Shown piece by piece: positions 1 to 8,671 of a stretch of DNA of 64,000 nt. This stretch comes from Paenibacillus camelliae (GTDB lineage Bacteria > Bacillota > Bacilli > Paenibacillales > Paenibacillaceae): contig NZ_JAMBNY010000009.1 of the NCBI RefSeq assembly GCF_023715345.1, positions 62,001-126,000 of the forward strand, written 5' to 3'. Positions within the stretch are counted from its first letter, which is position 1, and every line of letters starts with the position of its first letter. The notes beneath the pieces were generated by a model, which saw only the letters and a program-made list of their open reading frames with translations, did not search any database and was not told the origin of the DNA. The translations under genes and the position numbers were made by a program.

Positions 1-1710
1 ATAGTCCTTCGTCTCCATTAATCGAGCGATGGAGCGTAGCATTGTCATCTGCATACGTGCTGCATCTGACTGAGCGATGACGAACGCATCGCCTTCTGCA
101 GCTTGAGGCGCAATCGTTTTGCCTTGAATAATACGAGTCGCATTGGCAACAATTCCCGAATCCTTGCCTTGACGCTTTACCACATCTAGCGTGACAACTG
201 GGATAACCTCACTAGCAATAAGATCATGCAGCACATTACCTGCACCGACGCTTGGCAGCTGCTTCGTATCGCCCATGAATATAACCTTGCAATGTGGCGG
301 GATAGCACTGAACAGATGCTTAGCCAGCGCGATATCCAGCATCGAGCTTTCATCCAGCACCAAACAATCGATAGGCAGCGGCGACTGCTCATTATACTCA
401 AAGCCTCGCTCTGGATTGTACTTGAGCCCTCGATGAATTGTCGTACATGGTCTCCCGGTTGCCTTGGCGGCAACCTTGGCAGCTTTACCTGTAGGCGCAA
501 ATACCTTTACCTCAAACGGCAAGCTCATCCGTTCATACTGGCGCTCCAGCAGATCAAGAATAATGTTCAGTGTAAATGTTTTTCCGCAGCCTGCACTTCC
601 GTTTAAGATGTACATGCCTCCCGTTTGCTCTGTAAATTGAAGCGCCGCCTCAATCTGCTTCTGCTCAAGGTGCAGCCCCTTATCCTGCATATAAGCTTGC
701 AGCTCAGTCTCAGCGTTAGGGAACGCTATCCCCTGATGCAGCAGTAGACGTAATATGGAGGCTGCTACCTTCAGTTCAGCGTAGTAAAGCTCAGACAAAT
801 ACACTCTACCCGCATCCTCAATAAGCTTCCCACGTTCTAGTAGCGGCTCAAGCAAAGCCTCGATCGCCCGCTTCTCGAAGCTAATACCTCGGCTGTGCAG
901 CTCACTAGGTGGCAGATCTAGCGTCTGCTTCACTTTATCTACAAGCTCTGGGCGTCTTAAAAAGCAGTGTCCCTCATACGAGGCTTCGCGCAGCACATAA
1001 CGTATCGCAGCAACGATACGACTTCGCGAACGCATATCGAAGCCAAGCTCCTGAGCAATAGCATCACAGCGTCTAAAACCGAAGCCTCTTACTCTTTTTG
1101 CAAGCATATATGGGTTGCTTTCTATCTGTGCATCCACCTGCTGCCCTAGCTCGGCGATTAGCTTTTTCGCCTGATTCAAGCTAAGCCCCCACCCTTGCAG
1201 CTTAGCAAGCAAATCAAAGTTGCCGCCAAGCAGCTTTAGCTGCATACTCCATGCTTCGGCTTGCCTTTCACTAATGCCAGATACTTCTTCAGCTACGCGC
1301 TTTGGATTCTCCAGCATTATATCTAGCACCTGTTCACCGAAATGCTCCAGCAATGCATAGGCACGTTTATCCAGTCCGTCCAAGCTTTGCAGCAGCAAGA
1401 TGATGCCATCGGCTGTGACTGGGCGTGCTAAGTAAACGGAATCCACCGCTATCTGCTTCGTATCTTTATAGTAAGCTACTCTACCTTCAATCCAGTAGCT
1501 TTGATCCTGTTTTAATGTAAATGGAAATACACCTGCGATACGGAAGCTCGTCCGTTTATCCTCTACGCAAGCATATGCAGCAAACCCTGAATCCTCATTC
1601 TCGAACAGCAGCTCCGCTACGGTTACCTGACGCTTCACACGCTGCTTCTCCTCTAGTGCATCAAGCCACTGGGGAAGCCGCTGCTTGCTTAATCCATTAT
1701 TCCAGTTCAT
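1..1710 (-). CDS. recD2: RecD2-like ATP-dependent DNA helicase (partial, 3' end outside window)
   Basis: The frame is open from an ATG at 1710 down to the left edge (570 codons), so the C-terminus is missing. The N-terminus carries the OB-like segment typical of RecD2 (about residues 28-100), followed by helix-hairpin-helix stretches (about 130-240). The helicase core shows Walker A GSAGCGKT at 371-378, Walker B/motif II with DESS at 453-456 and motif III GDTKQLPSVGAG. RecD2 is a 5'-3' superfamily 1B helicase that works without RecBC and is implicated in mismatch and recombinational repair. It is monocistronic as far as can be seen, and 243 bp separate it from the next gene, which is on the same strand. 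The family assignment is firm; the precise role is inferred. Confidence 0.9.
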   Translation of the reverse strand, partial: MNWNNGLSKQRLPQWLDALEEKQRVKRQVTVAELLFENEDSGFAAYACVEDKRTSFRIAGVFPFTLKQDQSYWIEGRVAYYKDTKQIAVDSVYLARPVTADGIILLLQSLDGLDKRAYALLEHFGEQVLDIMLENPKRVAEEVSGISERQAEAWSMQLKLLGGNFDLLAKLQGWGLSLNQAKKLIAELGQQVDAQIESNPYMLAKRVRGFGFRRCDAIAQELGFDMRSRSRIVAAIRYVLREASYEGHCFLRRPELVDKVKQTLDLPPSELHSRGISFEKRAIEALLEPLLERGKLIEDAGRVYLSELYYAELKVAASILRLLLHQGIAFPNAETELQAYMQDKGLHLEQKQIEAALQFTEQTGGMYILNGSAGCGKTFTLNIILDLLERQYERMSLPFEVKVFAPTGKAAKVAAKATGRPCTTIHRGLKYNPERGFEYNEQSPLPIDCLVLDESSMLDIALAKHLFSAIPPHCKVIFMGDTKQLPSVGAGNVLHDLIASEVIPVVTLDVVKRQGKDSGIVANATRIIQGKTIAPQAAEGDAFVIAQSDAARMQMTMLRSIARLMETKDY

Positions 1711-1832
1711 CCTATCACCTACTTTTATGCTTACATTATACGGCTTCATACATAGGAATGGAACAGCCGTTCGCAATTCAGCATTGTAGTATTCTTTTTA
1801 ATCAAGCTCTTAGATAAAGCTAAAGATAGAGA

Positions 1833-1887
1833 AAGCAGCAGTCAGCTAGACTGCACGTTCTTGTGCCAATCTAACTGACTGCTGCTT
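1833..1887 (-). terminator. Hairpin downstream of the FAH gene
   Basis: An inverted repeat (AAGCAGCAGTCAG at 1833-1845, CTGACTGCTGCTT at 1875-1887) continues inward by four more pairs after one mismatch. It lies 67 bp beyond the stop of the hydrolase gene and could end the 6091-1954 operon. The minus-strand tract that follows is T-rich but interrupted, so the terminator is moderately supported. Confidence 0.55.
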
Positions 1888-1953
1888 CCTAAAAGGATGA
1901 ATTTATGAAAGTTAAGCTAGCTACTAATTCTATTAAGCAGTATCTCTTATCCG

Positions 1954-2886
1954 TTACACTTCCTGCATCATTCGATTCGTTAAGGAGCCAAGCTTCTCGA
2001 TCTCGATCGTGACGATATCGCCTTCCTTCAGCCATTCAAGATGCGGCTTGCTATGACATACCTTCCCGTCAAATCCATTAAAAACGACACCTTCCGGTGT
2101 TCCAGTCAGTATAAGGTCACCTGGTACGAGTGTCATATGCTCCGAAATATAGCTAATGATCTCACTGCAGTCGAAGATCATATCGGACGTATTGGAGTGC
2201 TGACGAACCTCTCCGTTAACGATGCAGCGAATCGTTAGATCATTCGGGTTGCCCACTTCATCTGCGCTAACAAGGTAAGGTCCAACAGGACTGAATTTAT
2301 CGCAGCTCTTTCCTAGCAGCCATTGCTGAGTGCGGAATTGCAGCTCTCGTGCGGACAAATCATTCACATTGCAATAGCCAAGCACATAATCTAGTGCATC
2401 TTCCTTCGAAACCCGCTTCGCTTCCTTGCCGATGACGATACCAAGCTCTGCTTCATAATCGACCTGAGTCGAATTGAACGGTAGTGGGATAACCTCCTTA
2501 TGTGCAGCAATCGTATTGGCGAATTTATTGAACAGAATAGGCACCGTTGGAATCGGCATATTGGATTCCTCAGCGTGCTTGCGATAATTCGTGCCTACAC
2601 ATATTATTTTGCTTGGCGCTGGCACGCATGGGCCAAATGCGAGCTCCTTCTCGTCAAGCCATAGCTCTTTATCCGCTGTAAGCTCATTATTATTCGCTTC
2701 GATAAAGTCTCCCAGCTGATTAAGCGCTGCTGTTCCACCATAAACGGCTTCCTCCATCGTTACGGCTAGCGATTGATCGGGTCCAGGAGCTAGCTTTTGA
2801 ACTGCTTTATGTACATCGAGAACCCCTTGCTCTAACAAAACACCTAAATGGAGCTTATCATCGTTATAAAAGCTTAATAATTTCAT
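1954..2886 (-). CDS. Fumarylacetoacetate hydrolase family protein, likely 2,4-diketo-3-deoxy-L-fuconate (or -rhamnonate) hydrolase
   Basis: The 310-residue protein has an N-terminal alpha/beta region (1-85) and a C-terminal FAH fold. The fold shows GTNYRKHAEE near 98-107, the metal-binding stretch DYEAELGIVIG, and LTGTPEGV. FAH-family hydrolases cleave C-C bonds of beta-diketo acids using a divalent metal. The gene is last in an operon with two SDR dehydrogenases and a UxaA-type dehydratase. That is the gene set of the oxidative, non-phosphorylated L-fucose/L-rhamnose pathway, in which this step yields pyruvate and lactate. Substrate is inferred from context only; acylpyruvase activity is the alternative. 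The start has an AAAGGAAG motif upstream. Confidence 0.8.
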   Translation of the reverse strand: MKLLSFYNDDKLHLGVLLEQGVLDVHKAVQKLAPGPDQSLAVTMEEAVYGGTAALNQLGDFIEANNNELTADKELWLDEKELAFGPCVPAPSKIICVGTNYRKHAEESNMPIPTVPILFNKFANTIAAHKEVIPLPFNSTQVDYEAELGIVIGKEAKRVSKEDALDYVLGYCNVNDLSARELQFRTQQWLLGKSCDKFSPVGPYLVSADEVGNPNDLTIRCIVNGEVRQHSNTSDMIFDCSEIISYISEHMTLVPGDLILTGTPEGVVFNGFDGKVCHSKPHLEWLKEGDIVTIEIEKLGSLTNRMMQEV

Positions 2887-2973
2887 CCTACTATTCTTCC
2901 TTTCTATGAATGGATTGTATATTCAGATGCTATGTTCTCACTATAATTTGATCCTTCTTCATTATCAACAACA

Positions 2974-3747
2974 TTACGCATTTTTACCAAATACTACCCC
3001 GCCATCAATATATAGCGGCGACCCCATCATAAATTTCGATTCATCTGAGGCTAGAAACAATGCTGCACTCGCTACATCCTCTGGTGTGCCCAGGTCACCG
3101 CTTAGCTGTCTTGTTTTTAGCGTAGCCATCGCTTGCTCCGGATCATCGTAGGAGGTACGCAAATACTGCTCAACGAATGGGGTTAATATGGTGCCAGGCA
3201 GCAGTGCATTGACACGAATGTTATAAGGCGCATAGTCGACCTGCATGGATTTCGTTAATGCAAGGATCGCTCCTTTGGACGCTGCATAGCTTGCTCGATT
3301 CGCGAGTCCTATCTCTGCAATACACGAGGACATATTGATAATTGAACCACTTCGCTTTGCCATCATATAGGGCAGCACGTATTTGCTCGTAAGATACACC
3401 CCTTTAATATTCACGTCCATCACCGCTTGCCATGCATCTGGCTCTATTTCATGCAGCAGACCAATTCCACTAATGCCGGCATTGTTGAATAGAATATCGA
3501 TATGACCATAGGCTGCAATTGCTTGCTCAATCATATACAGCACGGATTCTGCAGACGTTACATCCGCGCATAAGAAGGTCGCTGTGCCGCCCAGCTCTTT
3601 AATTTCCTGCACGACCGATTGCCCCTTCTCGGTATCTCGATCATTGACGATGACAATCGCGCCTTCCTTAGCGAAGCGAATGGCAGTCGTTTTGCCAATC
3701 CCTGAGCCTGCTCCAGTAATGAGTGCGATTTTGTGCTGAAGCTTCAA
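2974..3747 (-). CDS. SDR-family NAD(P)-dependent oxidoreductase (candidate 2-keto-3-deoxy-L-fuconate dehydrogenase)
   Basis: This is a classical 257-residue short-chain dehydrogenase. It has the nucleotide-binding TGAGSGIG motif at 11-18, NNAGISG, and the catalytic Tyr-x-x-x-Lys (YAASK) preceded by the Ser of NMSS. The C-terminus LYIDGG is typical of the family. It lies between another SDR and the FAH hydrolase, 35-90 bp from each, all on the minus strand. In the known pathway an SDR oxidises the 4-hydroxyl of 2-keto-3-deoxy-L-fuconate before hydrolysis, and this gene or its neighbour could do that. The two SDRs cannot be told apart in function from sequence alone. Confidence 0.8.
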   Translation of the reverse strand: MKLQHKIALITGAGSGIGKTTAIRFAKEGAIVIVNDRDTEKGQSVVQEIKELGGTATFLCADVTSAESVLYMIEQAIAAYGHIDILFNNAGISGIGLLHEIEPDAWQAVMDVNIKGVYLTSKYVLPYMMAKRSGSIINMSSCIAEIGLANRASYAASKGAILALTKSMQVDYAPYNIRVNALLPGTILTPFVEQYLRTSYDDPEQAMATLKTRQLSGDLGTPEDVASAALFLASDESKFMMGSPLYIDGGVVFGKNA

Positions 3748-3782
3748 GAATGTCCCTCCTCACTTATTCTACTTAACTCTAC

Positions 3783-4574
3783 TTAATGGATATGATCCTC
3801 TGGCTGAGCTGCCTTGACACTTAACCCGCCATCAACCATGAGCAAATGCCCGTTAATTTGCATGGCTTCTTCTGACGCTAGAAAAACAACAGCATCGCCA
3901 ATTTGCCTAGATGTGCCAAGCCGTTTCATTGGATTAGCCTCTACTTCCTTGCGATAAATGTCTGGATCTGCTAAGTAATCCGTGCACATATCAGTATCTA
4001 CTGTGCTTGGACCTACAGCATTTACATTGATACCATACTTGCCAAGCTCGATGGCCATCCCCTTGGTAAGCATATGTGCTGCTGCTTTTGAGGATTGATA
4101 GTGCGGGATTAATGGACTTGTAACAACGAGGCTTGCTGTCGACAACACATTAATGATTTTGCCGTAGCCTTTTGCTATCATCCGAGGCGCAGCAAGCTGA
4201 GAGCACAGGAAGATGGATTTTACATTGGTATCATAGGTACGATCCCACGTTTCCTCCGACACCTCTAGAAATGGCTCGAAGGGAGCGATGCCAGCATTGT
4301 TGACTAGAATATCTATCTCCCCAATCTCAGCTTCTACCTGTTGGAACATCTCTACCACCTGCTCCTTATTGCCAACATCAGCCCGTACGACACATGCTTT
4401 GCCGCCAAGCGCCTCAACCTTCAGCTGGACTTTCCGTGCCAGCTCCTCTGATCGTTCCGACGTATAGTTGATCGCCACGGTTGCGCCTTCTTCTGCCAGC
4501 CTAATAACAATTGCTTCACCAATTCCACGGCTGCCGCCAGTTACTAATGCCTTCTTCCCCTCTAGTCTCCTCAT
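3783..4574 (-). CDS. SDR-family oxidoreductase (candidate L-fucose dehydrogenase or second sugar-acid dehydrogenase)
   Basis: I place the start at the ATG at 4574 (MRRLEGKKALVTGG), because GGGGAGGG lies just upstream. The longer frame from 4643 would run into the preceding dehydratase gene. The 263-residue protein has TGGSRGIG, NNAGIAP and the catalytic YQSSK. The insert after the catalytic helix (DTDMCTDYL) is a normal substrate loop. It follows the dehydratase stop by 22 bp, so it is co-transcribed. Two adjacent SDRs fit a route that needs two oxidations, at C1 of the sugar and C4 of the keto acid. The assignment of each step is inferred. Confidence 0.8.
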   Translation of the reverse strand: MRRLEGKKALVTGGSRGIGEAIVIRLAEEGATVAINYTSERSEELARKVQLKVEALGGKACVVRADVGNKEQVVEMFQQVEAEIGEIDILVNNAGIAPFEPFLEVSEETWDRTYDTNVKSIFLCSQLAAPRMIAKGYGKIINVLSTASLVVTSPLIPHYQSSKAAAHMLTKGMAIELGKYGINVNAVGPSTVDTDMCTDYLADPDIYRKEVEANPMKRLGTSRQIGDAVVFLASEEAMQINGHLLMVDGGLSVKAAQPEDHIH

Positions 4575-4596
4575 GGTGCCGCCCTCCCCGTTATCG

Positions 4597-5766
4597 TTAT
4601 AAGCTCGGTCCAATCCGATTAATGCTAAATTCGGTATGTCCAAGCAGCTCTGCCTTCGTCAGCTTGCCGCCAGCTACTTCGACAATCCCCTGCCAGATCG
4701 CTTCCCCCGCTTGCTGCAGCGTCAGGCCGCCCTGCAGCACATCACTTACATCAACGTCCATATTGTCCTGCATTCGCTCATACATTTGCTTATTGCCAGT
4801 AATTTTAATGACGGGAACAACCGCTGAGCCTGTAGGTGTTCCGCGTCCCGTCGTAAAGCAAACAAGATGCACGCCCCCGGCTGCCATACCTGACACACAC
4901 TCGATATCGTTGCCTGGCGAATCCATAAAGTACAGCCCGCCTTGCCCGTCTTGTGGCAATGCCTCGGCATATTCAATAACACCCTTTATAGGTGTTGTAC
5001 CGCCCTTGCTAATACAGCCAAGAGATTTCTCCTCAATTGTCGTCAGCCCGCCAGCAATATTGCCGGGACTTGGATTGCCTCCTCGCATATCCTCGCCCAT
5101 GCGAGTAACCTCGGCCTCGAAGGCTGCAACGATATCATATAACCGTTGCTTTGTTGGTTCATCCGCAGCTCGCTGTGCCAGCACATGCTCTGCACCGATA
5201 ATCTCAGTCGTCTCTCCGATTACTGCGCTGCCGCCGCTTGCGATCAGCTGATCCACCGCTGCGCCCAGAGCAGGGTTGGAGCATAACCCGCTCGTAGCAT
5301 CGGAGCCGCCGCATTTCACGCCTATCTTCAATGCAGCTAGCGGGGCTGCTACCTGCTCCATTCGATCAAGCTCTGCACGCATCTCCTTCGCAAGCTGTGT
5401 CCCGTGCTGGATCGCCTTAATCGAGCCTCCTACGGATTGAATATCGAACCATTCCACGCGCTTTCCAGTCCTGCTTATTTCTCTGGCTAGCTCCGCAGGA
5501 TCGATCACCTCGCAGCCCAAGCTAATAATAAGCACTGCGCCAACGTTAGGATTTTTACCTGTTCCAGCCAGCACATCAAAGGTACGCTGTTTATCTGCTC
5601 CGATCTGGCTGCAGCCGTGCTGGTGAGGAATCGCAACAGAATCGGGGACAAGCTGCATGACACGATTCGCTACCTGATTCGCACATATGACGGTAGGAAT
5701 AATAAGTAAATGATTACGAATGCCAAACTCTCCATTACTTCTCTTGTACATCTGAATGGTAGTCAA
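4597..5766 (-). CDS. UxaA-family dehydratase, large (C-terminal) subunit; probable L-fuconate dehydratase
   Basis: The protein is about 389 residues and matches the catalytic part of altronate dehydratase (UxaA/GarD family). It has HQHGCSQ, KCGGSDATSGLCSNPALG, and GMAAGGVHLVCFTTGRGTPTGSAVVPVIKITGN. The start is taken as TTG at 5766, because GGGAGGGTGA sits at the right distance there and the ATG at 5751 is too far away. In many bacteria UxaA is one chain with an N-terminal SAF domain; here that domain is the separate gene upstream. A split UxaA pair is also found in the Campylobacter jejuni fuc locus. With an FAH hydrolase in the operon, a 6-deoxy-aldonate is a better substrate guess than altronate. 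Confidence 0.82.
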   Translation of the reverse strand: MTTIQMYKRSNGEFGIRNHLLIIPTVICANQVANRVMQLVPDSVAIPHQHGCSQIGADKQRTFDVLAGTGKNPNVGAVLIISLGCEVIDPAELAREISRTGKRVEWFDIQSVGGSIKAIQHGTQLAKEMRAELDRMEQVAAPLAALKIGVKCGGSDATSGLCSNPALGAAVDQLIASGGSAVIGETTEIIGAEHVLAQRAADEPTKQRLYDIVAAFEAEVTRMGEDMRGGNPSPGNIAGGLTTIEEKSLGCISKGGTTPIKGVIEYAEALPQDGQGGLYFMDSPGNDIECVSGMAAGGVHLVCFTTGRGTPTGSAVVPVIKITGNKQMYERMQDNMDVDVSDVLQGGLTLQQAGEAIWQGIVEVAGGKLTKAELLGHTEFSINRIGPSL

Positions 5767-5770
5767 CTTC

Positions 5771-6091
5771 TCACCCTCCCTTGCTCGCTTGGTCGCCACG
5801 ACCACGAATTCCTTCTAGATTATGAACGTGAACATGCTCGCCTAGCGCAATAGCCTTAGACGCGCGCCCAATGACCTCTCCATACTTCCGTACCTCTGTA
5901 CCCGCTGGCAGCGCACGAATAGCAAATTTATGACCAAACGGAATAGGTTGCTTTAGCTTCATTAGAATGGACGCCTCTCCAATCCTAACCACCACTTGCT
6001 GCTCTGCTTGTAAGGACTCAAGCGCTGTTGCAACATCATCACTTTCATGCATAACGATTGATGCAGCTCCCTGTTCCACACGCTCCTTCAT
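5771..6091 (-). CDS. UxaA-family dehydratase, small (N-terminal SAF) subunit
   Basis: This 106-residue SAF-domain protein has the signature ALGEHVHVHNLEG near 82-94, which in full-length UxaA leads into the catalytic domain. The following large-subunit gene starts only 4 bp after its stop, so the two were probably one gene or form a tight heteromer. The upstream AAAGGGG provides ribosome binding. It is the first gene of the 6091-1954 operon and is preceded by a predicted cre site at 6171-6184. The family is clear; the substrate is inferred from the operon. Confidence 0.82.
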   Translation of the reverse strand: MKERVEQGAASIVMHESDDVATALESLQAEQQVVVRIGEASILMKLKQPIPFGHKFAIRALPAGTEVRKYGEVIGRASKAIALGEHVHVHNLEGIRGRGDQASKGG

Positions 6092-6170
6092 CGTCGATCA
6101 GCCCCTTTTCTTCTTTTCGAAACGTTATCTTCTATCTCAGATTCATAAAGCTAGTTCGTCCACAATTTGT

Positions 6171-6184
6171 TGATAACGCTTTCA
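6171..6184. promoter_or_regulatory. Predicted cre (CcpA) site upstream of the dehydratase operon
   Basis: TGATAACGCTTTCA matches the Bacillus cre consensus TGWNANCGNTNWCA at every defined position. It lies 80 bp before the start of the small dehydratase subunit, in the 279-bp divergent spacer with the AraC gene. It would give glucose repression of the operon. The motif is seen directly; its function is inferred. Confidence 0.65.
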
Positions 6185-6370
6185 GTATGAGTTAAAATTT
6201 ATGTTATCTTGCCTTCCATTATGCTGATGGTTTTCATGTAAAAATAACTTATTCTTCCAATCGACTTACCTTTATTATATCATCCGATTTAGCGATAAAA
6301 ATTGCGTAAACGTGCAACGATATACTCTTTTATGATATTCCCCATATATAGTAAAGGAGGACATCTATTC

Positions 6371-7282
6371 ATGCAGCCGATCAAAAAACACCTCAGTAAG
6401 CAAGATCTACTACCATTCATCATCGACTATAAGCAGCAAAGAGGGCCGGATAATGAGCTCCCTGATCATATACAGGATTGGTTTGAGCTCGTCTATGTTT
6501 ATAAAGGAAAAGGCAGCTTCTTTATCGATCATAAATTTTACGATATGGAGCAAGGAAATGTGTTTGTGATTCCAGCGAATACGATTCACCGAGCGATCTT
6601 AGAGCAGCATTCCTCTATTACGGTGACAGCGATATTTTTTCATGGAGGGCTTTCATTAAAGGAGCTTCAGGATGATGCCTATCATGCGCTCCACCTCTTA
6701 CATACCGCAAGGCAATCTTCTACTTACCGAATCGTACTTAATGAGGAGCAGCAGCGGACGATTGAACAACAGCTTGAAAGCATCCAAGAGGAGGTATCGT
6801 CTCGGCAAATCGGATACAAAAGTGCAGCACTATACACGCTTCAGCTTATTCTCATCATGCTTAGCCGTGTAGTACAACAGAGCAATCCAGCTATAGAGAC
6901 AGTACCAACCTATACACTCGCTCCTCGCTGGATGGAGGAGATTCTTAAGCAGCTTGAGGGAACCGATTCACTGGGCTGGAATTTAGCACAGCTAGCTCGG
7001 AGCGCCAATGTAAGCTCCTCGCATTTTAGTCGAGTGTTCAAGCAGCTGACGGGGATGAATGTTACGCAGTACCTAATGATGAAGCGTATTATTGCTGCTA
7101 AGCAGCTGCTCACTGAAACCGATGATAAGCTTTCACTCATTGCCGAAAAGTGCGGCTTTGACAGCATTCCCCACTTTTACCGTTGCTTTAAAAGTATGAC
7201 TTCCTACACACCTGCGACCTATCGTCATATGCACCATATTAAACGACCTAAACTTAACGAAATGGAGGGAATTATAGAATGA
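6371..7282 (+). CDS. AraC-family regulator with N-terminal cupin-type sensing domain
   Basis: The start is ATG 6371, which has AAAGGAGG at 6353-6360; earlier ATGs lack one. The 303-residue protein has an N-terminal cupin-like AraC-binding domain (NELPDH...FELVYVYKGKGSFFIDH, then NTIHRA) and two C-terminal helix-turn-helix motifs. Recognisable pieces are NVSSSHFSRVFKQLTGMNVTQYL and IAEKCGFDSIPHFYRCFK. It is divergent from the dehydratase operon and overlaps the acetylesterase gene by 4 bp (ATGA). It therefore probably controls one or both in response to a pectin-derived sugar. It closely resembles the regulator at 32166. Confidence 0.88.
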   Translation: MQPIKKHLSKQDLLPFIIDYKQQRGPDNELPDHIQDWFELVYVYKGKGSFFIDHKFYDMEQGNVFVIPANTIHRAILEQHSSITVTAIFFHGGLSLKELQDDAYHALHLLHTARQSSTYRIVLNEEQQRTIEQQLESIQEEVSSRQIGYKSAALYTLQLILIMLSRVVQQSNPAIETVPTYTLAPRWMEEILKQLEGTDSLGWNLAQLARSANVSSSHFSRVFKQLTGMNVTQYLMMKRIIAAKQLLTETDDKLSLIAEKCGFDSIPHFYRCFKSMTSYTPATYRHMHHIKRPKLNEMEGIIE

Positions 7283-8001
7283 AGCAGCTTAATAACAGCG
7301 ATCAACAGCTAAATGCTCGTCCAACGATCTATCTTGCTGGCGATTCTACTGTCCAAACCTTTGAGGAGTACTGGAAGCCGGAGGCTGGCTGGGGGCAAAT
7401 GATAGGTCACTTCTTCACAGATGACGTTCGTATTAGCAATCATGCCATCGGTGGTCGAAGCAGTAAAACGTTTCTAACGGAAGGCAGACTGCAAAATATC
7501 ATAGAAGAGATTCATCCAGGCGATTTTTTGTTGATACAGTTTGGTCACAACGATGCTACCATCAGCGTTCCAGAGCGCTATACGACCATCCCAGAGTATA
7601 AGGACTATTTAAAGGTTTATGTAAATGAGGCTCGCAAGGCAGGAGCAGAACCTATTCTCGTTACACCAGTTGGCCGTCGAATTTTTGATGAGGCTGCAGG
7701 TGTCTTTCAAATGAGCTTTCCAGAATATGTACGAGGGATGAAGGAAGTTGCCGATGAGCTTGAGGTTCTGCTCATTGATCTTAATGCGCTTAGCTTGAAT
7801 TATTACAATGAGATTGGCTTAGAGGCTACTCGATCTGTATTTTTACATGTTGAACCAGGCATCTATGAAGCCTTTCCCGATGGTAAAGCAGATGATACGC
7901 ACTTTCAGGAGCACGGTGCGATGCACATAGCACGTATTGTAGCTGGAGCTGTTCAGCAGTTACCCTTACCGATCTCGGAATATGTAATCAATTTAGATTA
8001 A
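7279..8001 (+). CDS. Rhamnogalacturonan acetylesterase (SGNH/GDSL, CE12 type)
   Basis: This 240-residue CE12-like esterase has the nucleophile Ser23 in AGDST, the oxyanion residues in [10 protein letters not shown] (54-63), block III GHND (89-92) and the Asp205/His208 pair in DDTHF. CE12 enzymes remove acetyl groups from rhamnogalacturonan I. There is no signal peptide, so it probably acts on imported oligosaccharides in the cytosol. The start codon overlaps the stop of the AraC gene, and a terminator follows at 8011-8051. It is clearly paralogous to the two CE12 domains of the 2103-residue protein at 16437-22748. Confidence 0.9.
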   Translation: MKQLNNSDQQLNARPTIYLAGDSTVQTFEEYWKPEAGWGQMIGHFFTDDVRISNHAIGGRSSKTFLTEGRLQNIIEEIHPGDFLLIQFGHNDATISVPERYTTIPEYKDYLKVYVNEARKAGAEPILVTPVGRRIFDEAAGVFQMSFPEYVRGMKEVADELEVLLIDLNALSLNYYNEIGLEATRSVFLHVEPGIYEAFPDGKADDTHFQEHGAMHIARIVAGAVQQLPLPISEYVINLD

Positions 8002-8010
8002 TCTATAGAC

Positions 8011-8051
8011 AAAACAGCCGTATTTCTTTATAAAGGAGATGCGGCTGTTTT
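8011..8051 (+). terminator. Rho-independent terminator after the acetylesterase
   Basis: AAAACAGCCG at 8011-8020 pairs perfectly with CGGCTGTTTT at 8042-8051, and the stem ends in T residues. It begins 10 bp after the acetylesterase stop. Confidence 0.75.
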
Positions 8052-8079
8052 ATTGGATAGGCTTCATTAGGAGGAAACA

Positions 8080-8577
8080 ATGCATAACAAAGTCAAGAAA
8101 AAGCTACTCCATCTATATACAGGCGAGCTCACAGCAACGATTGTATTTATATTCGTATGGCTCGTTTATTTACAAAAGTATGAGTGGGCAAGCGTTACCG
8201 GATATACGGCGTATGCGTTTAGTTTACTAGAATTTATTCTGCTTCAGGGCACGTACTATTGGTATTTGAAATACAATCAGATAAAGCTTGGCGACCTAGG
8301 CGCGCTGCCTGATCGTTGGCTCCGTTTGTTCAAGGCATGCAAGTTAATTAATGTTGTTCTTATAGTTCTCGGCGTTCCATTAATCATTGTTCAGCTGAGC
8401 AGCTTCCCAGCGAACTTTTACTTTTTCTTGTTTTTGTACCTTTTTGCAATCGGAGAATACATCAATTATTATCATATACGACTATCCTATCAAACATCGG
8501 AAGAGATTAATGATTGGTTGCTCCATAAGAAGCTTCGCAGCTCTCGCCTTGCAAGAGAGCTTAAAAAGCTCAACTAA
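8080..8577 (+). CDS. Four-helix membrane protein of unknown function
   Basis: The 165-residue protein has about four hydrophobic segments (residues 18-33, 44-62, 88-105 and 109-127) and a basic C-terminus ending in RSSRLARELKKLN. The start has AGGAGG eight bases upstream. It stands alone between two terminators, so it is a single-gene unit. I do not recognise the family, and nothing in the neighbourhood fixes a role. Confidence 0.7.
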   Translation: MHNKVKKKLLHLYTGELTATIVFIFVWLVYLQKYEWASVTGYTAYAFSLLEFILLQGTYYWYLKYNQIKLGDLGALPDRWLRLFKACKLINVVLIVLGVPLIIVQLSSFPANFYFFLFLYLFAIGEYINYYHIRLSYQTSEEINDWLLHKKLRSSRLARELKKLN

Positions 8578-8590
8578 ATTTAGATAAGCA

Positions 8591-8634
8591 AAAGCCTGCT
8601 CCACGACATTTTCGGTCATCTTGGAGCAGGCTTT
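8591..8634. terminator. Bidirectional terminator between convergent genes
   Basis: AAAGCCTGCTCCA (8591-8603) and TGGAGCAGGCTTT (8622-8634) form a perfect 13-bp stem. It sits between the membrane protein gene (plus) and the deacetylase gene (minus) and can serve both. Confidence 0.8.
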
Positions 8635-8671
8635 ACTCGTACAAGCAATATTTTAAGGTGATTGACTTAGC

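Noticed and set aside
8039-8230. Plus-strand frame beginning in the terminator loop (MRLFYWIGF)
   Set aside because: It overlaps the stem of the terminator at 8011-8051 and the well-supported membrane protein gene at 8080.
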